Positions 9,584 to 21,041 of a stretch of DNA of 64,000 bases are shown here, piece after piece. Positions within the stretch are counted from its first letter, which is position 1; every line of letters begins with the position of its first letter. The notes beneath the pieces are model-generated. The model did not search any database. It was not told the DNA's origin and saw nothing but the letters and a program-made list of their open reading frames with translations. Source of the DNA: Ustulina deusta. Its lineage: Eukaryota > Ascomycota > Sordariomycetes > Xylariales > Xylariaceae. The stretch lies in assembly GCA_023159155.1 (NCBI GenBank), contig JAJNNX010000002.1:1426001-1490000 (forward strand), given 5' to 3'. A program made the position numbers and the translations under genes.

Positions 9584-12500
9584 CTAATGGTTGGACGAAC
9601 CAGTCCTTAGTAGATCATATATTGCCTGTTCATCGTTTCCACCATACTGGCTCGAATATGTGGGTGCAGTTGATCTATGGCTGCTATGAGCGCTTTGCCG
9701 ATTGCTGGGGTAGCTAGCTTGGTTATTATTGCTATTAGCAGCTGTGAAACCATACCAGTTCTGCTGACTTTGCTGGTTGAGAGTGGGTTGCTGGGATGAA
9801 TAGGAACTATAACTCTGTGGCTGCGCTTGGTGGTACGAGGTATTTTGATTCGAAGCTCGCGGCTCCGAAGATCTTGTGTTGTATCCACGGGTTGTTGATG
9901 TGCTACTGGCTGGTAATGGATATGTGCTCGAGTTGTTAGTATTTTGTGCGCCTCGCGTCTGAGAAGTTGACCATTGATTCGTGGTAGAACCAGTAGTCCC
10001 ACTGTACGCTGAAGTACCGTTCAGCGCCTGAGTTAAAGGATTTAAAGCTCCAGGGGTTCGTCCATAATCGTAAGAAGGCAGAGACGAGTACGACGAAGGC
10101 GCTGTGGTAGTTGTACTAGTCTGGTATGAACTCGATTCATATGTGATTCGCGAAGAGCTCTGGTCGTTTCCTGCATCGGTAAACTGTTCATTTCTGCTGT
10201 TGTTATTGCTGTTGTACTGAGGGTACGGATCGTAGTTAGGAACAGAACTGGAGGCCGTAGGCGTACTGTAGGAGGAAGCACTGGTTGTTGGTTGGTGGTG
10301 TGTAGTGGTAGAAGGAGCTTGTGGTGGAGGCCGGGAGTTGGTGGCCGCAGGAGTATTAGTTTGTGATTTATGGCCTTGTCTTGGGTTAACGTAAGCCGCA
10401 CTCTGATAAGGCGACCTCGTCATTGGCGACTGATATTGGGTTGGTTGAGAGGCTGCTTGCTTCAGACTATCATGCCCCTGCTGTTCAGGTTCGGCCCTGG
10501 ATTTTCGTGACTTCGGCCGTTTGGGCGCTTGTTGGTGTGCCAACTTCGGAGACACGCTTATGGAGTGATGTATTGACGGCGAAGAACCCCAGTTAGACGC
10601 ATGTGTAGGAATCGTTGGTGGGGGAACGGGTGTCTGTTTGGATTGACTACTTGGGAGACTCTTCCTGTTAGATGAAGCCGATTGTGTTTTCTGGTGCGGC
10701 GTAGATGCCGAAACTGACTCTGCGGTCGGCAAGCCATGCGATTGTTGCGGCTGCACCGATGTTGGTGGGGCTGCTGCAGTTGGAGCCGGCTGCGCGACAT
10801 CTTCATTGGTTTGTGCTTGAGGATATGTAAAATCATGAATTGAAGTAGTTTCTACTGCCGCTGCTGCTTCTTGAGCGCTCGATAGTTGTAGGAAGCCGAC
10901 TCCACTGTGCGAATGTTGATAGTAATTACCAGGACTTCCAGGCTGAGCAGCAATCTGATGCTCGACCGGTCCCGACAAAATATTTGGATCAGGTATAAAT
11001 TCCTCGTTCTCGATATCTGGAGGCGGCTGGGGTAGTACAATGGTCTGTGATTCTGGCGGGTCCGGCACCGACGTCTCCCCTGAATTGTCTGCTTCGTGCT
11101 GAACACGGTCATTGTCTTTTGGGAGATCGGAGTCTTCCTGTTCAACCGTTTCTGCCGGTTTTTCTGACTTTCTTCGCGGCTTGGGGGGCAAATAAATGCA
11201 ATCAACTCCGGCATCAACACAGACGGAGCAGCTAGGATGCTCTTTCGTGCACTATGGAGAATAATTATTAACGTGTATTCGGATAGGGGTTTGTTAGATT
11301 GATGACTTACTGTAACGTTCCGCTGCTTGCAAGTATCACAACGACCGCGAGTTTTTCGCACTCGGCCAGTCCTTGGTTTCAATGCCGACTCGGTAGTCCC
11401 TAATCCCCCATCCTGTTCCATTGGTACTACTGCCCCGTTCCCGATAGGAACCTCGGTGAGCGGCCCATTTGATTTCCGCTTCTTGTTTCGCGGCTTTTTT
11501 GTGGGCGTATTAGTGCTTTCCGAGGACGGCTCTGGCGCAACTGCGAGTGGAGGATTCGCGGTCTGCTCTGTTGTTGGTGTTGATGTTGAATTAGAAGATC
11601 CAGCTTGCTCTTTCTCATCTGGATGCACAATCCTGAGTCGCTCTGCGCCGTACTTAGCGAGCATGTCTAACGAGGCGGACTGCAAATTGGGTGCTTGATT
11701 GGCAAAAATGTTGAATTGCTCAGGAGACAGCGTTGTCGGATCGATCCCCCTCCCTGTGAGTAGCTCGATAGCTGTCTGCCGTCGCCGCTCGGCTTCTGCT
11801 GGGGGCACATTCAAGAATCCTGTAAAGCTAGTCTTGTCCACTGCGCTATTGGGTTGGGCCTGGGCCAATGACTGGGCCTGGGGTGTGTTCTGGTTATCTC
11901 CAAGCCCCCTAACGTTAGCTCCTGAGGCTTTGCCTGTCTTCCTTCGCTTCTTGCTGCGTTCTCCGTTTTCTCCTTCGACTGGTGGGGGACGCTTCGCTTT
12001 CGGCGTTCGCTTCTTCCGACTGCTTTCTTCGCCACCTGTGGGTGGTGGCTTGGCTCTGGGTGTTTTCCCCTTGCGGCTGCCTTCTTCTCCATCCACTGGC
12101 CGTGGGCGCTTGGCCTTAGGTGTTCGTTGAATGACGTGATTATTACTACGGACAGGAACCGGAGCGGGCACAAACCGCTCTACCAATTGGGCGACTGTCT
12201 TATGTAGCGGCGTGTGTCCGTACTTGACAACAATACTCCTACTAGATTTGGAGAATGCGATTGTGAGTGTCCCACGACAATCAAACGCGGGACGAGCTGC
12301 ATAGAAATTAGCGGGTGTCTGGTTTCAAGGTCCGTAATGGAAAAAGAAACCAGCTCACTTACAGAGATTGATAGGATCGAGGCCTTTGCTCCCACTGTAA
12401 CTTGCGATAACAGGACGGTCCGGATTTTTGGCATTGGCACGATTCCAGGCCTGGAGAGAGGCTTTGCAGATATATGTAAACTGCCAGCCTTGTGCGTCCC

Positions 12501-12876
12501 TGGTCACTTGGCGGACCGTCCATGCACTGCTGTCAACGGCCCCTATCGCATTGGATATATGTTTCGCGACCGCCTTCTGCAGCACTGGGTCATCGGGGGG
12601 CTGGTTCTGCACGGCTTCGGAAGCTATGACGGTTCTTGCGATGGGCTGCTGTTGCGACGGGGCTGGGCCTGGATCTGCGCCGTCGGCCGTGCTGTCCTCA
12701 GAATCGGCAGCTAGGTGAAGTGCAGTGTGCGATAGGAGTTCGAAGCTGGGCGAGATATGTTCGGCGCGCGTATCCGTCGTTTTGGCAGCGAGGAGCCGGT
12801 GAAGCTGGCCTTGGAGGTCCTCGACCGAGCTACATGGTGTGTTCGGTCGCGATGCACTCAATCCGAGGGCATCCAT
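9584..12876 (-). CDS. Ser/Gln-rich nuclear regulator with an internal Zn2Cys6 cluster
   Basis: Three exons, 12876-12363, 12296-11311 and 11251-9584, join in phase to give about 1055 residues. The introns are 66 and 59 bp. The ATG at 12876 is the first true start. The cysteines at 491, 494, 501, 508, 511 and 518 have the spacing C-x2-C-x6-C-x6-C-x2-C-x6-C of a fungal Zn2Cys6 binuclear cluster, followed by basic PPKPRRK. The second intron falls just before Cys501 and so splits the cluster. N-terminal to it are Pro/Lys/Arg repeats (about residues 215-300) resembling multiple nuclear-localisation signals. A conserved-looking segment at about 118-205 has Cys137, Cys178, His199 and His203. The C-terminal 500 residues are Ser/Thr/Gln/Asn-rich, low in complexity and probably disordered, as in activation domains. 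A role as DNA-binding transcription regulator is likely. The targets are unknown. Most Zn2Cys6 factors carry the cluster at the N terminus, so the central position is unusual. Confidence 0.85.
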
Positions 12877-13416
12877 CTTGCCAGCAGCAACAATGGAATC
12901 CGTGCCGCGGTGCAAGCGTCGTGGCGTGAACAAGGAGATCAGGCCCGGTGGAAGTCATCAAATGGTCGTTGGCGGAGATGCAGCAAGGCGGAGAGAATCG
13001 CGTGTGCATTTGAACGCGATGTACCTAAATGTGGCTAGTGTACTGCCTACCTAGGTACGTAAGCGTGTAGAGGCTAGGAGCATTTGTGGGCCTACCAAGG
13101 AGGAGCCTTCCACGCATTTAAGCAGCTTCCCAAGGTACCGGTACCTCGGTAGATAACTCTGTGGAGATGTATACAATGACTTCTAGCTTGAGTAGAGAAG
13201 CAACCTCATACTATAGATCTCGCACTTATTGTACATTATATAGCTAGACCTGGTCAGTTATAAGCCGCAGAACTAGCGATTTCAAATAGACGAAATACGC
13301 TTCATACGCAAGACGTCAAGGTCCGTTTGGTATTAATACAAGCAGCACTGAAGCTCAACCCCGTCGATGAAATCGAACCCTAGACGCCCGCCAGATCACT
13401 CCTCTTACATACTTTC
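12877..13416. other. Intergenic DNA between KU70 and the zinc-cluster gene
   Basis: Contains the promoter of the zinc-cluster gene and the 3' flank of KU70. A perfect TACCTAGGTA palindrome lies at 13048-13057. No gene is seen. Confidence 0.55.
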
Positions 13417-15476
13417 TTACACGTTATCTTCAACCCATTGCTCCAGTCTTTCTACCAAAACAATTTTCACACCTTTCGTGTCGAGCCCACGACTACTCAT
13501 GGCACTCCGAAGCTCTACAACAGTAAGCTTCGTCAATGTCCCCGCATCATAGCGTTGTCGCAGCTCTGCGTTGCTTGGTCCATCTTCGCCCGTGCTTTTA
13601 TCTTTTGTTGTTGTGCTTCTCGATTTCTTGGCAGGTCGAGACTCATCCTCTTCATTATCCTCCTCCAATTCGCGCTTGATCTTTTTTTGTTCCTGAATCT
13701 GCCCTAGAACATCGTTTGCGACCTGAGACCATTCTTGGATATATCCACCGCAGCGCTTGTGTATTGCCCGATACTTGGGCACAGTGGCGTCTTCAGGTTG
13801 GTCAGGAACGACATCTTCCAAGGCAAGCGCCTGAAGAATCTTGTAGTGCCATTGGAGTGCAGGGTTGGGATATTTCGAGGGGTTGTAAGCACCGCCCGGC
13901 AATTGCAACTGCTGGACGACCTTGTTCATCTTATCCGTCAACGCGTTTGTTGTCCGGATAACTTTCCCCGTTTCGGGTCCATCACGCACATCGTCTATGA
14001 ACGGAATGGGATAAAGCCATAGTCCCGCAGGCATATACTGCGTGCCCGACTTCTCATCAGAAGTCGCTCGAGATGGGATGACAGCGACGAGCTGAGGGTT
14101 TCCATTTCTCCGCGCAAGGTGCCAAGCCACACCCACCTTCTTAGATTTGAGCAGCTTTTGCCATAAAGCCGTGAAAACACGTGTTGATCCAACATAGCCC
14201 TCCTCACTCGGAAAGATGTAGGTGGATTTCTTAATAGAAGCCCAGAATTTCAACAATGATCGATCCTTGAAGCCGATAATTCGAATGCAAACGCCTCCAA
14301 ACTGTTTTATCGATTTTTGCTCCTCATCTGTAAAGTAGACGTATTCGGTGCCGAACTTGTATGCTTTCTTTACCTCATAGTTTTCAACCGTCCGAGCGCT
14401 GTCTTCCGCCAGGCGAGCAGTCTCGCCCACAGCAACTTGTGGCCTCTCACCCTCGAGCCAGATGTAGCAACTTCGGGCAGGGGCTTGCTTCTGAATGATA
14501 TTATACCCCTTGACCGATATGGTAAGGCCAGGTCCAAGCTCAAATGGCATCCCACTGAAATATGCCCGTTTCGGAGTCTGTCTAGAATTGATATTGGAAA
14601 CAAGAGAATGGAGTAAATTCAATCCGTCACCAGACTTGGCTGGCGCGACTTTCCCAGGATTTGCTTCATCGAGGACCGGGTCATGATATATAATATCCTA
14701 TACTTGTCAGACTATAAAGCGTGGGGTGGGGATTTGAGGGTGCACCTGCATCATAGAATTTGCTGGTATCAAATTTAGAATCTCCATGAGTGATGGGGAA
14801 AAGCTCGATAGTGCAACCATGATCATGAATATCTTTAGCACCAACAGCAGGGTCCCACGAAGGATTCTTCTTCATGCCCGCACAAGGATCATCATTATCG
14901 GTGATAATGAAAAGCCTTCTAGATCCAAAATTGGGCGCTCGTGTTTGGAAGAGATGAAGTACCAAACGCAGTAACATAACCATATCCGCGGGCTGCTTAG
15001 ACGGGGCTAAGATCTCGTCGGCGCCCTCTCCCTCCTCTACCAAACCTCTCAAAGCCTTCACATCATCGGCCGCAGGCACCTCCAAGTCAGTGAGAAGATA
15101 GCAATGAGAATCTGGAAGCTTGATGTCGGTGACTTTCGTTTTCTCGGTGCCGAAAAGAACAATACCAATCATGTCCCTCGGGTTGGAAATTATGCGTTGC
15201 TGCATCACTTGATAGGCACACTTCAATGCAGTCAAGGAGGCAGAGTCTTTATTGGCTTTCTTATCCTCAGACTTGGGAGGAGGTTGCAACATAGATTCGC
15301 TGACTTGAATCGCGAAAATGAGGGCATCTTTCTGAGCCTTGTAGTGCTACGAAGAGTTAGCAGCGCATCGATAATGACATGCATCTGAGCCGCGAACATA
15401 CACTTTCAGTAAACTCATCTTCCTCATCTTCCTCGTCCTCTTCATCCCTTCTCTCAGAATTCCATCGGCCGGCCAT
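13417..15476 (-). CDS. KU70: Ku70, DNA-end-binding subunit of non-homologous end joining
   Basis: Three exons, 15476-15402, 15346-14750 and 14697-13417, give about 650 residues, the usual Ku70 length. The first exon encodes a very acidic N terminus (DEEDEEDEEDE). A Ku-type von Willebrand A fold follows at about 26-260 (KDALIFAIQVSESM at its start; RRLFIITDNDDP later). Then come the Ku beta-barrel core and arm, ending with a basic linker and a C-terminal SAP DNA-binding domain (about 605-650; LTVVELRSAMSSRGLDTKG). With Ku80 it forms the ring that loads on double-strand breaks and recruits ligase IV; it also acts at telomeres. Intron 1 is a normal 55-bp GT-AG intron. Intron 2 (14749-14698, 52 bp) appears to be a GC-AG intron, since only that choice keeps the reading frame and restores the conserved FYD/DIIYHDP junction. 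It diverges from ferrochelatase. Confidence 0.95.
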
Positions 15477-16249
15477 GCTGACAGGGGGAGCGTGAGACCT
15501 GCGGGGAGATATGATATCAATTACCCAGCACTTCTGGAGGAGGGGTGCTGTGCAGAACAGGTGAGGTATCGAAGATGCGTGAAATGGTTTGTTGGGTGGG
15601 AATGATGAATCAAATCAGACAGACGTTGGTTGTTATTTGCATCAATCAACATCTCATCCAGGCAGCCGTCGCGCTGTGGGGTTCTGAAACGCGCTTCAAT
15701 GACATTTCAATATGCTAGGCATTCACGTGCTCAGGTGATCTCGCAGGCACCTCAGTACCTATGATGGCCCAGACTTAGAGGGTACCTCCTGCCTATGTAG
15801 GTACCTATACTAACTAGCTACTGAGTAGGATAGCTATTTCGGTACCTAATCAGTCCAGCTAAGGAAATACCTATAGGGATCTAGGTACTAGATCATGGTG
15901 TCACTACCTACCTACCTGGTAAGGTACTGTAGGTACCTAAGGCACCTAACCTAATTTGGCGTTAAGAAGTAATTGAGCGAGTCCCATTGGCTAATTGTTG
16001 CCACCTCGGCCGAGATCTTGGGTGATGACCCGCCAATGCCGACCATGCAGTCATCGCAGCATCACTGCGAACTTCGCAATTGAAACAATCTGCACACATT
16101 CGCAAATACATTCCTCCCCTCCCCCCCCCCCCCCCCCCTCCTTCATCGTCAGTCCCCAGTCGTATATGTACCGTCGCCACGAAAAACCTAGCTTCTATTC
16201 CAAAGTAAATCCTTCTTCATAGGCGGCAAGTAGGGAGTGATTGTACAAA
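15477..16249. promoter_or_regulatory. Divergent promoter region of KU70 and ferrochelatase
   Basis: A 773-bp region between two divergent starts. The stretch 15770-15955 is packed with GGTACCT/TACCTA words. A run of 18 C residues (16121-16138) lies about 110 bp before the ferrochelatase ATG, probably in its 5' UTR or core promoter. No specific factor site is assigned. Confidence 0.5.
16121..16138 (+). repeat. C18 homopolymer upstream of ferrochelatase
   Basis: Eighteen consecutive C residues follow a CT-rich lead-in, just 111 bases before the ATG of the ferrochelatase gene. Such tracts are length-unstable and hard to sequence. Confidence 0.95.
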
Positions 16250-17623
<1,374 letters not shown>

Positions 17624-18953
17624 ATGACAGAGCCGTCGTGTTGTAATATTATTGGACATGTCCTGGCTTTCAAACATGGTTATGTCATGGATGGCAACTT
17701 GATCAATGAGCACTGGATAATAATGCTCTGTAAACTTTTTGGGTATATATACCGGAAGTCGATTTACGCAAGTGTATTGGAGTTGCCAGTGGGTAGGTGT
17801 TCAACACTTCACTTTGAGATATAAGCACAGATCTGTATGCCTTTAACCTGCCCACATGCTACCCCGTGTAGGTCGTATATGTACACGTACCTGGTATACA
17901 TGACCCAAATACGTACCTGAGACATGTATAAATGGTGACACAAGTATAAAGTAGTCCGGACCAATGGTACTCAGTGCCTGGTAACCTCAATACAACTGAT
18001 CCCTTGGTCTCTTGGCGCGATTCGGTTAGTAGGCACTGACAGTAGGTTCATTTGTACATTTGATGCCGCTGAGAGACGGAGTTTCCAAGTCCCCGCATGC
18101 CGAGCGTGCCAAGTCCTTCAACACCACCTGTAGTGTAGCACCTTCTCATCATCATTCTCATCACGCAACACGTGTCTGCACTAATATAGCTAAGACATCA
18201 TGGATACCCAACCGAGCATCAGGTTTGACGCCAATTGTCTTGTCCTTTTGTATTAATCTCCTTTGCCGATTGAAGCTGGCTACGCGGTGTGGCAGCTAGC
18301 AGCTGGCAGCCCACACTAGCGGCAGGGCCTGGTTCCTGCCATGGTGCTATCCTCGAATACTTGGTAGATTCAGTCCGGGGACCCGTCTGATTATTCATCG
18401 ATAGCGGCCAAATCTTCCAACTTGTCCAATTTCCAGATCCAAAGATCCAACAAAACGGGACCGATGCATTGGGCAGAAAGTGGGAACAGGGATCGGCCCT
18501 GATAAGATTTCCCCGGGTCGTGGGACATACCGTCATCACCCACGACGCCATGCGTGTTCTGCTGTCTCTCGCTCCCTTATCGCGTCTCATCCCAGCTTAT
18601 GCGTAGTGTAGATCTCCTCAGCATCCTTGGTTCCCGCCCCGTGGTGCTACACCTCAGTGTAAGTAGCGCTCCATCTAAACGCCCTACCCGCTCTAGGTAG
18701 ATCCCATCTCCACCCGCAGTCTCCGAGCTTTGAAATCATTCCTCCTCCCCGTCATCCGTATATAGGTATTCCGCGAGCTGCACCCATGCACGTCCTTTGC
18801 GCTTTCGCTTTGCCCACTCTTGTAGCGCCTTCAACAATCCCATGGACTTGAGTGAACGCCAGCCGATAATAGTGGTCCGCCCAAACTCTCACTTCGATAA
18901 CCACCTCGCGAGCTCCGTTAATTGGCCCCGTTGACCTAACCCAAGGTCCGAAA
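17624..18953. other. Intergenic DNA
   Basis: About 1.3 kb with no supported gene. It holds the 3' flank of ferrochelatase and the promoter of the MFS transporter. A 123-codon minus-strand frame (18219-18590) shows no recognisable domain. Confidence 0.6.
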
Positions 18954-21041
18954 ATGACGAGCGAGGTGCAGCCCAAGACGTATGGGCGCACGCAAATCGT
19001 AATGATTGATACCGAGGAAAGCACACTAAGCGAGTCAACGGAGACGACGACGCTGCTCGGCGCAGGCGCTGAGCAACAGGAGGATAGGCCCGGAAACAAC
19101 AACGATGGGATTGGAAAGCAGAGTTGGGGAGGTTATGATGATTTTAAGGGCTTGCCATGGTGGAGAACGCCGACTGTATGTCTGAGATCGGGGAACACGT
19201 TGTCTAAAGTGACGATACTAACAGAGACGTAGGTGTACTGGCTAATAGGACCCTATTTCTTATTCACTCTTGCCTTCGGGGGGTTGATAGTTCCCCGGAT
19301 CGAGTTGTAAGTCGTTGTGCAGCGGCTCTCCACACTATCTGTACGCTTACTCGCATGCTACCTTGCAGGATTGTAACTCTAGTCTGCCGCCACTACTTTG
19401 CCGAACAACAAATTCTGGATCCCGACAGAACCTTTTTGCCTGTGATTATAGGCGGGAGTAATCTACAGTGCAATTCGGCGCCCGTCCAGAAGAATGTGGC
19501 AGTATTTACTCTAGTTTTGAGCGCCCTGGCTGGAGGGCTCAGTGCATTTACCGCTCCGAAGCTGGGCTCCCTCTCTGACCGTTATGGCCGGAATCGACTG
19601 CTTGTCATTGCCTCGTGCGGTGGTATCGTGAATGAAACTATTACCATCTTGGCCGCAAAATACCCTGACATTGTCGACTATCACTTTCTCATACTGGGGA
19701 GCTTCTTCGAGTAAGACTTTCTCCTTCAAACTTCAATCGAGCTGGCATTATCTGACTACTAATTCCTGGTAGTGGACTTACGGGATCCTTCACGGCAGTC
19801 TCGGTGCTGGGAAATTCGTATGTCAGCGACTGCACTCCTCCGTCGAAGCGCGGAGTTGGTCTTGGATATCTCCAGGCTTGTCTTTTCACTGGCCTCGCTT
19901 TCGGCCCCATCCTAGCTGGCAGGTTCACCGTTTGGACCGGCTCTGTTCTTTCCATCTTCTATATTGCATTAGGGTGCCATATCCTTGTCATCACGTTTTT
20001 ATGGTTCGTTGTGCCAGAATCACTATCGAAGAGACGCCGGATGGCAGCGCAGGAGAAACACCAGGCCGAACAAGAAGTAATACAGGCAGTATTATCACGC
20101 TCAGTCGAGAGGCAGTCGCGGCTTCCAGCTTGGATAGCCAATGACAAGCTTCGTACTTGGCTACTCGTCCTTCTCACTGCAAATCCCTTGGCGCCTCTCA
20201 AGATGTTCATCCCCAGTGGCCGAGAAAACCGTCGGTTGCGCCGTAATTTGCTTCTCCTTGGTTTCATCGACACTGTGCTCATATCCGCGACACTAGGCGC
20301 TGGAACCGTGTTAATTCTGTATGCGAAATTCATGTTCAACTGGGGGACCTGGGAGTCGTCTCGCTTCATATCGATCGTCAGCTTCTTCCGCGTCATTGTT
20401 CTTGTTGTCATTTTTCCCATCGTCAACTATTTCTTCCGCATTCGCCCACTACGCCGTGAACAAGAATCAAACGGCAATTTGCGCATTGAAGAAGCACATT
20501 CTGGCGCTGACAATCTCGACGTCTGGCTGTTACGACTTGCTCTATTGTGTGATACGATCGGTGTTGTAGGTTACATTTTCGTACGAACTGAAGAGCTCTT
20601 CGTCTTATCGGCTATATGTACATCGTTCGGTGGTCTGGCCAGCGCTACGATCCAGGCCACGCTGACCAAGCAAGTCCCGGCCGAACAAGTTGGCTCTATG
20701 CTAGGAGCTATGGGCCTATTGCATGCTGTCAGTCGGGTTTTCGCGCCAATAGTTTTTGACGGCATCTATGCCGGCACCATTGAGTCTTTCCCCCAAACGT
20801 TTGTGGTCGTCCTCGCATCCCTCTTCGGACTTTCTATCTTTGCTAGCCTCTTTCTTAGGCCGCGTTGTAAGTCAATGATTCGATTTGAATGACTATCCGA
20901 TTGCCCTTTGCTAATCATATTCAAGTGGTCCTCAAAGAAGAAGGCTACGTCCCAATAGCTAAACGAGATTCCAGGAATCAAGATGGTTCAACCAATATCG
21001 ATACCACTGAACTTTTAGATGAGACCCTACCACGAGTTTGA
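18954..21041 (+). CDS. Major facilitator superfamily transporter, substrate unknown
   Basis: Five exons, 18954-19175, 19233-19306, 19369-19710, 19773-20866 and 20926-21041, join in phase to give about 615 residues. The hydrophilic N terminus of about 75 residues carries acidic and Ser/Thr-rich stretches. Hydrophobic helices consistent with the 12-helix MFS fold follow (for example YWLIGPYFLFTLAFGGLIVP and GYLQACLFTGLAFGPILAG). Motif A is present as GSLSDRYGRNRLL between helices 2 and 3, and PESLSKRRR closes the first half. The large central loop is Gln/Arg-rich. The family resembles fungal relatives of the tetracycline-type drug/H+ antiporters, but the sequence does not reveal the cargo. The last small exon encodes a cytosolic tail ending in LLDETLPRV. 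The start codon is the first ATG and the exon junctions are unambiguous. Confidence 0.92.

Noticed and set aside
10042..10401. Extra frames inside the Ser/Gln-rich tail of the zinc-cluster gene
   Set aside because: Low-complexity shadows of the real coding frame.
12214..12714. 166-codon plus-strand frame opposite the zinc-cluster gene
   Set aside because: Antisense to the well-supported first exon and its intron.
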